Below, piece by piece: positions 31,510-40,586 of a stretch of 40,586 bases of DNA. The DNA is from Chromera velia (Eukaryota > Sar > Chromeraceae). The notes under the pieces are model-generated. The model made no database searches. It saw only the letters and a program-made list of their open reading frames with translations, and was not told the origin of the DNA. Location: assembly GCA_018398765.1 (NCBI GenBank), contig JAHBMJ010005862.1, forward strand, positions 1 to 40,586, in the 5' to 3' direction. A program made the position numbers and the translations under genes. Numbering within the stretch: the stretch's first letter is position 1; the number at the start of each line of letters is the position of its first letter.

Positions 31510-32469
31510 CAAATTTCCAATCGTATTTTTTAAAGGTTAAATGTTTATGTATAAAGCTCAGGCTAATTGATGTTCATATTTGAAATCTTTGAGCTTTTAA
31601 ATGTTTATACACAAAACTAGGCACAAAAAAACAGCTTTATACACTAAGTTTGTGATAGAGAAAAAAATGTTTCCAAATTGTTTCGAATTGGGAATTTTGG
31701 ATTCTCAATTCCCAATTGGGCATTCCAAGCATCCCAAATGCGATAGAGAACGGGCTCTTAGGGGAGGAGGGGTCTTAGCGTCTAGCTTTGCGTGTGCCAG
31801 TCAAGCAAAAATCTAGATAAAAATACTCGTAAAAATGATCGTTCTTCTCTACCATTAAAACATATTTTTAAGTCAATAATCTTAGTTGAAAAAACTGTAA
31901 TGGGTTTCCAACTTTTGGGGGGCCCACTGGCAGCTAGAATGCCAGTGCATCGAATGTCTGTGTCTAGGTCTGTCTGTGTATAAATAGAGCAGCTTCACTA
32001 CAGATTTCATTTGTTGGCCGATTCGGAGAGATTACGGGAAAGTGAATACTAAAGGTAAATACGTTGTCACCACTTAAAACTTTGTCTTAACAGTCTTGTA
32101 GATGTTTTATCATAGCCAGGATGATAGCCTTTATGAATCAGTATTTATAAACATATCTTATAATAGTAGCGAGTGACATAGCTGCCAGTCCTAAAGCGAG
32201 TCTTACTTTCAGAGTGACAGCTGAGAGTGCAGTGCTGTGTTATTGCAGCTGTGATACCACTGTCGGTGCTTCATAAGTTGCACGTACGTAAATAATTATA
32301 ATTCATGATGAAATTTTGAAATGTGTGTGCGAACATTTTTTCAGCAGTGCCTCAGATTCCACTGGCATCCTCTTTCTCCCCAGTCCGGCCATTATCATCA
32401 GTAACTACATGGGGCAAATGCATCTTCCAAGTTTGAAACGTTTAGCAACTTGAAGAGGCTCATGTACCC
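31510..32469. other. Intergenic sequence
   Basis: No gene seen. AT-rich with near-palindromic words (TTTAAATGTTTATGTATAAA and ATGTTTATACACAAA) around 31535-31620, and GGGAATTTTGG/CCCAATTGGG-like inverted words near 31690. The last part is the 3' flank of the minus-strand TPR gene. Confidence 0.35.
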
Positions 32470-34140
32470 TTAGTCCTCAACCTTACGAGCAGTTTCTTCT
32501 TTTCTTCCCTCGCCGTTCTCTTCTTCTCCCCTTTTCTTCCCCTTTCCCTCCTCCCCCCTCATTTTGTAGAGGATCCCTAGCTTCTCGTCTGCCTCTGCCC
32601 AGTCCTTTCCTTCAGGCAGCTGCACCGCCCTCTCGTAGGCCTCGATGGATTCCTCGACCCTCTCCCTGGAGAACAAAACGAAACCCAGCTTCAACCAACC
32701 AGCCACGTAAGAGGGCTTCAGGGATACCGACTTCCTGCAAACGTAGGACGCGGGCGGGCAGCATGGAGTTGCAAGACACAAATGAAAGCATTGAACACTT
32801 ATAGAGGGAGCGTCTCCGCCAAGCAGATCCGATGCCGCCATGCACAGAGACGCGGAGGTACTCACACTAAGTCTAGGAGAAAGAGTGTCGCAACATGATG
32901 CACGGTGCCACTTACACAAGCAGATGTACGCAGAGAGAAACGAAAAAGGGAGACAAGAGTGCTTTGCCACACCAATCAATCCAACAAGAAAACAAGAGAA
33001 GAGAAGAGAAGAGAAGAGAAGAGAGAGAGAAGCCCACCCAACAAACCAACGAACCGAGAAGAGAAGAGAAGAGAAGAGAAGAGAAGAGAAGAGAAGAGAG
33101 AGAGAGAGAGAGAGAACCCCTCACGCACCACCCAACAAACCAACGAACCTGATGGCCTCAAAGCACGGTTCCTCTTTCTCCTCTGTGCCGAACTTGAACC
33201 TGACCTCCCCCAGATGGCACCATGCTTCCTCGTCCTCTCCGTTCAACAAGACGGAAAGTTCCAAGTCTGCCTCTGCCATCTGGAGCCATTCGATCGGCTC
33301 CTTCTCGAGAACCTTCTTCACCGACTCATCCTTCGAAAGCGTTTCCTTCGTTTGCTCGTCGGCTGACTCGAGGGTTTCTTTGAGGGGACCCGCGAAGGTG
33401 AACAGAGAGGCGAACAGCCAGCCCCTTTTGTGCAGCAAGGCAGCTCTCTCACTGTCACTGTATGGGCCTTTAGGTGTCTCTTCCTCTCCTTCCTTAGTCT
33501 CTGAAACTTTCTCCTTTGTCTGCGTCTCAGGTACAGCAGCCGGAGGAGAAGGAGACAGAGCGTCGTCCAACAGTCTCTTTGCAGTGAGGAATGTGGAGAC
33601 GTCCCCTGAAGTGGGAGTCATGAGATTGGAACACACAGCGAGACGGAGTTCCACATTGAAAGGTTCTTTTTCAATCAAGGGAAGGAACTCTGCCTCCTCC
33701 GTGAGGTGGTCGTATTTCGGGAACGTTCCTCCGTTGCTTTCTTTGAAATTCTCCAAGATCTTCAGATTCCCCGACACAATCGGATCCTCTGTGTCTCCAT
33801 GCAGCTCTTTCGCTTTCTGTAGACACTCCAACGCCCTCTGCCACTTCTTTTTGTACATCAACGCCACGCCCAGACGACCCAACACCTCAGGGTCCGACCC
33901 TCCCGAGATCTTCACACCCTCCTCTAGATGGTCAGTGGCGTTGTTGACCAGACCTCCGGCGAGGGCGATGTCTGAAAGCAGCACTCGCGCCTTCGCGTTG
34001 GTGTCCTGAACAGACTGGAGGAGAGCGGTGGCCTCCTCGAGCTGGCCTGCCTTTATCAGCGACTCTGCTGCAGTGATGACGGCAGCAGCATCAGCAACGG
34101 ACTCTTCGCCCTTGGTTTGCGGGCTTTTTGCGGGATTCAT
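32470..34140 (-). CDS. Tetratricopeptide (TPR) repeat protein, 2 exons
   Basis: Exons 34140-33149 and 32734-32470 join in phase 2 (ATC-AG|G) to give 418 aa ending at TAA. ATG 34140 (MNPAKSPQTKG) is the first ATG in frame. Helical repeats of TPR type include DPEVLGRLGVALMYKKKWQR, EEAWCHLGEVRFKF and, across the junction, CFEAIRKSVSLKPSYVAGWL followed by RVEESIEAYERAVQLP. The splice therefore rebuilds a TPR exactly where one is expected. Residues about 225-245 are acidic and Pro/Lys-rich, and the C-terminus is a Lys/Glu-rich tail. No signal peptide or membrane segment. Known: TPRs mediate protein-protein contacts, for example in chaperone or assembly complexes. The partner is unknown. It is divergently arranged with the glycosyltransferase at 34737. 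Confidence 0.75.
32735..33148 (-). other. Intron of the TPR gene with GAGAA repeat
   Basis: On the coding strand the donor is ATCAG|GTTCGT and the acceptor GTTTGCAG|GAAG. The intron contains AGAAGAGAAG arrays at 32995-33112 (+), which read as CTTCTCTTCTCT in the transcript. A GAACCGAGAAG / GAACCTGATG-type duplication (ACCAACGAACC at about 33045 and 33138) lies next to the donor. Confidence 0.7.
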
Positions 34141-34736
34141 CTTACAGACTGCCAATTGGTAGATTCCCCTTTTCCTGTCAAAGCAGAAGATCAGGTGCTC
34201 CTTCTGATGAGCAAACGTCTTGAAAAAGGGGACTGGCTCCAGATGTGTTTAATACGGGAGACACAGATTTGGGCTTCTATATATGTATGTGCCTTGGGCT
34301 GGCTCCCGGACTTCTGTGGGCACGATGCCTGCAAAACCTAGCTTTGGAATGCACTGAGAGATGAATGGATGAATGGAGTCACTGGGGGGGCAGTGGGCTG
34401 GCTGCATTTCGATGGAATGGGAATTTATTCGTGGGGTGAGAGTCGCACTGATGAGTCACTATATAGCTGCGTTGAATTGACTGACCTTTTATTGCCCATT
34501 CGAAGATGCCATGCATGCAGGGGTGCATGATCCTGCATGCATGCATGCAGCTAGCTTTTTCAGCATGCACGCGCGGACGCCAGGGGTGCATGATTTCCAG
34601 TGTACGGTATATATCACGTCAGATCTTTCAGAATGTCAGGCGTGTACTGACTCGTTGTGACTGTGTCGCATTCTTTGCGCAGCTTGCAACAGTGAGACTC
34701 TCCACCCTTTAAGTCGTCTCTCTCTCTTGCGTGACG
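34141..34736. promoter_or_regulatory. Shared divergent promoter (TPR / GT92-like) with TGCATGCA cluster
   Basis: CAGGGGTGCATGAT occurs at 34518-34531 and 34581-34594. Between and before them are CATGCATGCAG and GCATGCATGCATGCAG. TGCATGCA is a known binding word of an ApiAP2 factor in Plasmodium and is enriched in coccidian promoters. Its role here is inferred. Confidence 0.45.
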
Positions 34737-36232
34737 ATGAAAGATTTTGAATCTCCGGGTGGAGACGGGGACGGAGACGGGATGTCCTGTCCGGGTCCTT
34801 CCATCGGACTGGCGTGCACATTCAGTCTCTATGGCCGGTCTGCCGAGCCCTTCGTCTCCTTCGTCCTCTACCATGCCAAGGTGGGGGTGGATGTCTTCTT
34901 TCTGTTTATGGACACTCCCGAGAAAGATAAGAAGGTTCTTGAGGCAGTCGACAGACTGAGAGGACAACTGTCCCGTCTCTTCCCCGCACAGAAAAAGTCT
35001 CTGCACGTGTTCGAACGCTCTCCCGCCCTTTTTGCCCTCTACGAGGAGCTGAAGCTCTCTTCTCTGAGGCAGCACGCCCACACGTTCTCTTCAGAGGTTG
35101 TGTCACGTCAGATGGTGAATGCCGAGTTTGCCGTTCTGAAAGCCTTAGAGCAAGGTCTGGACTGGATCCTTCACATCGATATGGATGAGTTAGTGGGGGT
35201 CGGACTCCCTCCACCAGAAAGAGAAGGGGGGGACGGCGATGTCTGTTCTCTGAAGACATACCTCGGAAGACTGGAGGCAGAGGGCATCGATCAGGTCACG
35301 TGGCCGAATCACGAGGCGGTCCCTTTGTTTCTCGACACAGAGACGGAGACGGGAAGGGAGACGGAGGACTACTTTCAGTCGAGTTATGTGTTCAAGAGGA
35401 ACCCCTTTTGTGTGCCCTTCTCGGAGGCTGCAGAGAGAGCCATGAGGTTCTGGAAGTCAAGAACGCGTCACCAACAGTTTCTGCTGTTCTACGACAACGG
35501 GAAATCGGCTGCTCGAGTGGTTCCTGGGTTACGCCCGAAGTCCGTGCATGCATGGACTCGGCTGGAGGGGTCTCCTCTGCGGTCTGTGACTTGTCTTGCG
35601 GACCCGAGGGTGTGTTTGTCCGTCTCTGGGGAAGAGGGAGGGGTGGTCTTGAGGAGAGGGCCTTCTCCTTTTGTTCTCCATTTTCCTGTGGGGGGCATCG
35701 GGTGGATTCGGAGCAAATACAGACAACTGGGAGAGTACAGGGACACCTGGTGAGTTGGATGGAGGAGAGAGAGAAGAAGAAGAAGAAGTGCAGATCTGTG
35801 TTTTTCTTGGGAGGCAAATGAATGGGAGCAATGAGTGAAAACTGGCCGGGAGAAATGGAGAGAAAGACATGGAGTGATCGATTGATTGGGTCGGGTGGGG
35901 TGCTGATGCCCCAGCAACAGAGAGAGAGATTGTCTTCCTTACTCAGAATCACAGCTTCTGCTCTGCATTGTGTATGCATATGTGCGTGCATATGTGTGTG
36001 CCTGCCTCCGTGTGAGTGTGTGTGTAAGTGTGCGTTTAAGCGTGTGTGTAAGCCTGTGTGTAAGTGTGTGTGTAAGTGTGTGTGTAAGTGTGTAAGTGTG
36101 TGTAAGTGTGTGTGTGTGTGTGTGTGGGTGGGTGTAGATGTGTGCAAGTGTGTGTAAGTGTGTGTGTAAGTGTGTGAGTAAGTGTGTGTGTGTGTGTGTG
36201 TGTGTGTGTAAGTGTGTGTGAGTGTGTGTAAG

Positions 36233-36267
<35 letters not shown>

Positions 36268-36378
36268 GTGTGTGTAGGTGTGTGTGTGTGTGTGCATATG
36301 TGTGCATATGTGTGTGCCTGCTGTGTGTGTGTGTGTGTGTGAGTGTGTGAGTGTGTGTAAGTGTGTGTGTGTGTGCGT

Positions 36379-36414
<36 letters not shown>

Positions 36415-36456
36415 GTGTGCGTAAGTGTGTGTGTGCAAGTGTGTGTGTGTGTCTAG

Positions 36457-36487
<31 letters not shown>

Positions 36488-36581
36488 CATATGTGTGCAT
36501 ATGTGTGTGCCTGCTGTGTGTGTGTGTGTGGGTGGGTGGGTGGGTGTAAGTGTGTGTGTGTGTGTAAGTGTGTGTGTGCAA

Positions 36582-36679
<98 letters not shown>

Positions 36680-36845
36680 GTGTGTGTGTAAGTGTGTGTG
36701 TAAGAGTGTGTGTGTGTGTGTGTGTGTGTAAGTGTGTGTGTGTAAGTGTGTGTGTGTGTGTAAGTGTGTGTAAGTGTGTGTGTAAGTGTGTGTGTAAGTG
36801 TGTGTGTAAGTGTGAGTAAGTGTGTGTAAGTAAGTGTGTGTAAGT

Positions 36846-36912
<67 letters not shown>

Positions 36913-38142
36913 CTGCCCCTGTGTGTGTGTGCGTGTGTTCTTGCGTGCTGATGGCTGGTTCTGTGGCCTGATGCGCGTTTCTTCTTTGTTGGCGCTTGTC
37001 GCATCTATCTCACACAAGCATTTTGATTTGAATCGCAATCATCTCTCTCTCTCTCTCAGGTTAGGAGGTTCTCTGCGCATCGCACCATCATTCCACCTGG
37101 ATGCATGGGGGGCGACTCTTTTGGATGAGGGGGGGGAGCTGGTTGGGGAACAAAAAGAAGGTGGAGGGCCAGAAGGGGGGGCAGAGGGAAAAGGAAGGGG
37201 AGAGGAGAGAACGGCGCTTCGAGATCTCTTTGAGTCAGTCAGGGGGAAGGGCGGGAAGCATCTTTTGACTCTGTCTCTTCCTCCTTTTCAGACACGCACA
37301 TACGTAAACGCAGACGCTCTCTCCCTCCTTCCTTTCCTCTCTCACTGTCTCAAGGAGTCCTTTCTGGTTCTTTTCCTCTTTCTCCTTGTAATCTGTGTCC
37401 AACCCGTTCCCCCCCCTCTCCCTCTCCTCTCTTCATTCCTCCCCTCTCTTCAACCAGACACGAGGCCTTATTTCCTCAGACGGGATCTGCTGACTTGTTG
37501 AAAGCCCACGAGGAGGCAGGGGTGCTGTTGACCTTCAGAGACCACCTCGGGATCATCTCGGACACCCGGAGGGCTGCGGGGTTTGCCTTTGTTGAAAGTT
37601 CCTCCGAACGTCCGCGTGCATGTCTGGACCCCCAACAGCACTCTGGGGCGGTCCCGTTGCACAAGAAGGAGAAGGAAGAAGAGGCAGTCCCGTTGCACAA
37701 GGAGGAGAAGGAAGAAGAGGATCGGGGGGCTGGTTCTCTCAGAGAGGTTGAGGGAGAGGATCAGACGAAGGGAGTCGACACGGGTGCCTCACGCACTTCC
37801 ACAGGCTGCACACACACAGACGGGCTGAGAGAGAGAGACCTACAGACAGAGCTCTGTGAGACGCGAACCGGAGCCCAGCGGGGGATTGAGAAGGAAAAGA
37901 AGACTCGGGGAGACAGCGAGACGACCAATGGGAACGAAGAACACCAGCCGGGACACCATAAAAGAGATGTTCAGAGTTCCATAGAGAATCCAAATGTAGT
38001 CGCAGCCAAAGAAGAGAACACACAAAGAACTGAAGAGAAGAAAGACAAAGAGAAAGGGGATCAGGAAAAGGCAAAATCTCTGGAGCCGGATGTGGGAACT
38101 AAAATTCGTTTGTTGTCCCATGTTCTGCGTGACTTTCTCTGA
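34737..38142 (+). CDS. GT92-like glycosyltransferase, 3 exons
   Basis: Exons 34737-35749, 37060-37233 and 37458-38142, joined in phase 2 both times, give 623 aa. ATG 34737 (MKDFESPGGDGD) has no signal peptide. The start of the domain reads GLACTFSLYGRSAEPFVSFV, then YHAKVGVDVFFLFMDTP, then a DxD motif in WILHIDMDELV (D148, D150). Later come WPNHEAVPLF, KSVHAWTRL and FVLHFPVGGIGWIRSKYRQL. This order is that of GT92/Glyco_tranf_2_4 GT-A-fold enzymes, in which DxD binds metal and nucleotide sugar. The C-terminal third from about 440 is a charged region with a duplicated AVPLHKxEKEEE unit and many Lys/Glu. Inferred: a sugar transferase acting in the cytosol, or routed by an unseen signal. Sugar and acceptor are unknown. 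Confidence 0.68.
35750..37059 (+). other. Intron 1 of the GT92-like gene, mostly (TG)n
   Basis: Donor CCTG|GTGAGT, acceptor TCTCTCTCAG|G. From about 35990 to 36925 it is TG microsatellite with TGTAAG interruptions and two copies of a GTGCATATGTGTGCATATGT-containing segment (36293 and 36486; a related word at 35975). Long His-Thr or Cys-Val frames here are artefacts. Confidence 0.85.
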
Positions 38143-40586
38143 TAGACTCATGCATGCCAGTGCATGCTCGGGCCAAGAGACCTAGCAAGAGACATGCGAG
38201 AATCCCTGTTGGAACGCTTTGCCTCTACTGCGCGCTCACTGCTTGAATCACTGCAGGAAGCACTGTCGGATCCTTTTCCTAGGCGTGTGAGATAGTAAAT
38301 AAAAGAAGTTTAATGCGAATACATAAGATTTGTATCAACCTTTAGACTAAAAGATGAATATGAACAATATTTGTTTTATTTGGTCTTTTTAATTAGGGGG
38401 GGTTCAAAAAATTTGAACGAAAAGAGAATAACTGTTCAATAACACACCGGGAGAGACACGGAAGCTAGGCATGTCACAGCAAAAAAAAAAAGAAAAAAAA
38501 GTCTCTGGAAAAACGAATTATCTACTTTTTTTTTCTTTTTTTTTTTGCCTGCAACACTTGTGCAACATCCGTACAACAGCTAAACAACAGTTGTTTTAGA
38601 TAGTTTTAGACAAAAAAAAAGAAAAAAAAAAGTACCTGACAAAGAGAGTTTATTTACTTTTTTTTTTCTCTGTAATACCCCCAGCATGGAAGGTGAGAAG
38701 AAAAACACTAGGAAAAACAGTAAACAAAAAAGGAGAGGACCATGCATATACAGAAATTAATGATGATCGAGGGAACACAGGAGGGAAAAGGATAAAAAAG
38801 GGTAAGAAAAGGTAGCTAGGTAGGAGGAAAGAAGAAGGGAGGGAATTTCTAAAGGAATATGGCAGGATCACGGGAAAGGAGGGACTTTAAGAAAAGACTG
38901 TCACGCAGGGGAACCTGAACGGAGAAAAGAGAGAGGACAGATAGGAGAAATAAACAGACAGACTCGGTAAGGAACCAAGAGTCTGAGAGTGTTAGGAACA
39001 CTTTGACAAAAAAGAATCATTTGGAAGACGATAAGAAGGAATGATGGAAGAAAGCATGCTAGCAATGACCGAGAGGAGAGAAGAGAAGAGAAGAAAAACT
39101 GAGTAAAAAGGTAAGGATGATGGTCGAGACGTTTTAATACAGAACGGACTGACGCACCTGTAATGTTTCTTTCATGGGGTGTCCTGCATGCAGAACTCAG
39201 CAAAAAAGAAAAGGCAGGTCACTTGGTTCATGGAAAAGGAGCTAGACACCCTAGCGACTCGGATGTAAACCTTCTTTCGTTACACATCTAAAGAAGCTCA
39301 AGCTGCTCAACGCAACTAGCACTATCAATAGACTATACCAGCCAAACTTGCTGCCAAAGCCTTTAATTCCTCAGTTGAACTCAGATGATGTGAAACGACG
39401 CATTAATTGTCGGCGTTAATTGTGCAGAGAAAGAAAAGGATAGAAATGCAATTGTATTGTGCATATTTTGCACAAACCGATACATATTCGCGCACGAATG
39501 CGCGCGAACAGACTTGTTTTTTTAACTTAAAACGCGTATATATATGAACGAGGCGACATCATTGCGTGCATTAGGCAATCCGAATCATAAAGAGTCATCC
39601 AATATAAATTCGTATGCACAGGTGCTTTCCGGGGCCGCACACAGTAGAATTCCATGAGCGTGTTGACCCCTCCATCTATACATGCATTCGTCTCTCAGTC
39701 AAGCTTCCACACATCTGCTTTGACTGTGAAGCCGGAACGTTTATAGATCTTTGCATGAAACAGCTCAGCAGCAGAGACTCTGCCTGTGCGTAATGCAGGG
39801 CGGGCGGTGCAGATCCTGTCAAGCGGATGCAACAAGTAAGGAAAACAAGTAACAGTATACGTCTGGCACACCCTTTCTGTGCTTTGTGTGAATGCATTGC
39901 TACATGACAACATGTCGTCTTCTGGAGGCAATGCAGATTTCACTTTTTTGCCTTCTTCTCTGTATGTGCAACCCCCTTCCTTGTAGAGCTCTCTTTTCTC
40001 TGACTGCCTGCCTGGTGACTGCAAGCGGGTCCGCCATTGGAGTGCTTGTACTGAGACCACCATAATAGAAAAGAATAGAGACAAAGTCCACAGCCAAGAT
40101 ACTCTTCAAAAATGGGGGTCATTTTTTTTGCTAGTGCAGCTGCCATACATTTGACTCTTCATTAGTTGGATTACCTAAAAAAATTTTATTTCAAGACAGA
40201 GAGAGAGAAGAGAGCAAAGATGATTCGATATGTTGCAGTGCTGGCATACCCTCTTCTTTCATGAAACTTTTAAAGCGTTGCTCTGTCTGCTTGAGGAGAC
40301 AGGAGTGAATATGTGCTTCTCTGCTGTCTTTACAGGCCTGTCAGACGCCTCCCTGACCACGTGCACACCCGGCCCCTCCCTTCATTGCACTCTTTGCTCT
40401 CTTCGGTCAGTAACTGACTGTCTGCCACTTCTCTCCACTCTATGTTCTATGCATAGTGGATTCTTTCCTCTCTCGTCTGTCTCTCTTGTCCCGTATTGGT
40501 CTCTTTTACTCGTAAACCCCGCAAAATTGTCAGCACGACGAAGGATTTTTTCTTTTCTTCTCTTTTGCTCCCCTTGTAGCAGGCCA
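38143..40586. other. Intergenic sequence, A/T-tract arrays, no supported gene
   Basis: A-runs broken by a single G (38484-38503, 38613-38632) alternate with T-runs broken by one C (38527-38548, 38657-38669), so neighbouring tracts are complementary. GGAAGGAGGG-like purine-rich DNA follows to about 39120. A GTGCTTTCCGGGGCCGC remnant of the dispersed repeat lies near 39622. Short minus-strand frames at 39676-40146 have no recognisable motif. Confidence 0.4.

Noticed and set aside
35392-37038. 548-aa minus-strand frame rich in His-Thr
   Set aside because: It is a reading of the (TG)n microsatellite plus the antisense of the GT92-like exon. No domain, and the sense strand explains the DNA.
39676-40146. 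Minus-strand frames of 68-129 aa near the right edge
   Set aside because: Overlapping frames of similar length on the same strand, no motif and no plausible splice partner in the window.

Overview
The window is nuclear DNA of a eukaryote with intron-rich genes. All multi-exon genes use GT-AG introns, often with a GTCAGT donor and a TGCAG acceptor. Introns and intergenic DNA carry long CT and TG microsatellites, and TGCATGCA-type motifs are frequent around genes. There are no operons, ribosome-binding sites or prokaryotic gene packing. The intron style, the GCATGC-rich DNA and the gene content fit a chromerid alga (Chromera velia-like alveolate). That placement is an inference from style, not from a marker gene. 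There are two assembly gaps (one N at 10323; 50 Ns at 13037-13086).

Layout. 586-3363 (+): a GT25-like glycosyltransferase with a signal anchor and in-frame 60-bp repeats. 3364-8150: no confident gene; a nested foldback repeat (about 3802-5126) and a possible TIR-bounded element (about 5608-7868). 8152-9603 (-): an uncharacterised protein. 9660-13413: a GC-rich dispersed repeat family in direct and inverted copies, which also holds both gaps, plus a large CT/TG microsatellite. 13414-16696 (+): a four-exon secretory-type protein that joins a PhyH-like Fe(II)/2-oxoglutarate dioxygenase to two cupin-like segments. 16697-20113: AT-rich intergenic DNA with a TA-flanked foldback element (17700-18625). 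20114-21310 (-): a predicted N-acylated (MGQKC start) protein. 21890-27453 (+): a ten-exon PEX14-like peroxin that I spliced by eye. 27454-31509: a small TIR element, then a decayed ubiquitin-specific protease copy. 32470-34140 (-): a TPR protein. 34737-38142 (+): a GT92-like glycosyltransferase whose first intron is largely a (TG)n microsatellite. 38143-40586: no confident gene.

The most interesting observation is the PEX14 gene. It encodes the Pex14 N-terminal Pex5-binding domain, a hydrophobic segment and a coiled coil. These are followed in the same reading frame, across four phase-consistent introns, by a PUB/PUG-like domain, the fold known to bind the C-terminal tail of p97/Cdc48. If the gene model is right, the peroxisomal docking protein would carry its own p97/Cdc48 (or related AAA ATPase) recruiting domain. 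An intron-retention stop lies exactly at the junction, and a duplicated 3' splice site lies upstream, so both full and truncated forms could be made.

Two divergent gene pairs share intergenic regions of about 580-600 bp (the MGQKC gene with PEX14; the TPR gene with the GT92-like gene), each containing a short repeated motif. The genes do not form an evident single pathway. Three of them (GT25-like, GT92-like, PhyH-cupin) would act on glycans or secretory substrates. All exon borders are hand-derived from phase, splice signals and protein sense, and need transcript data.
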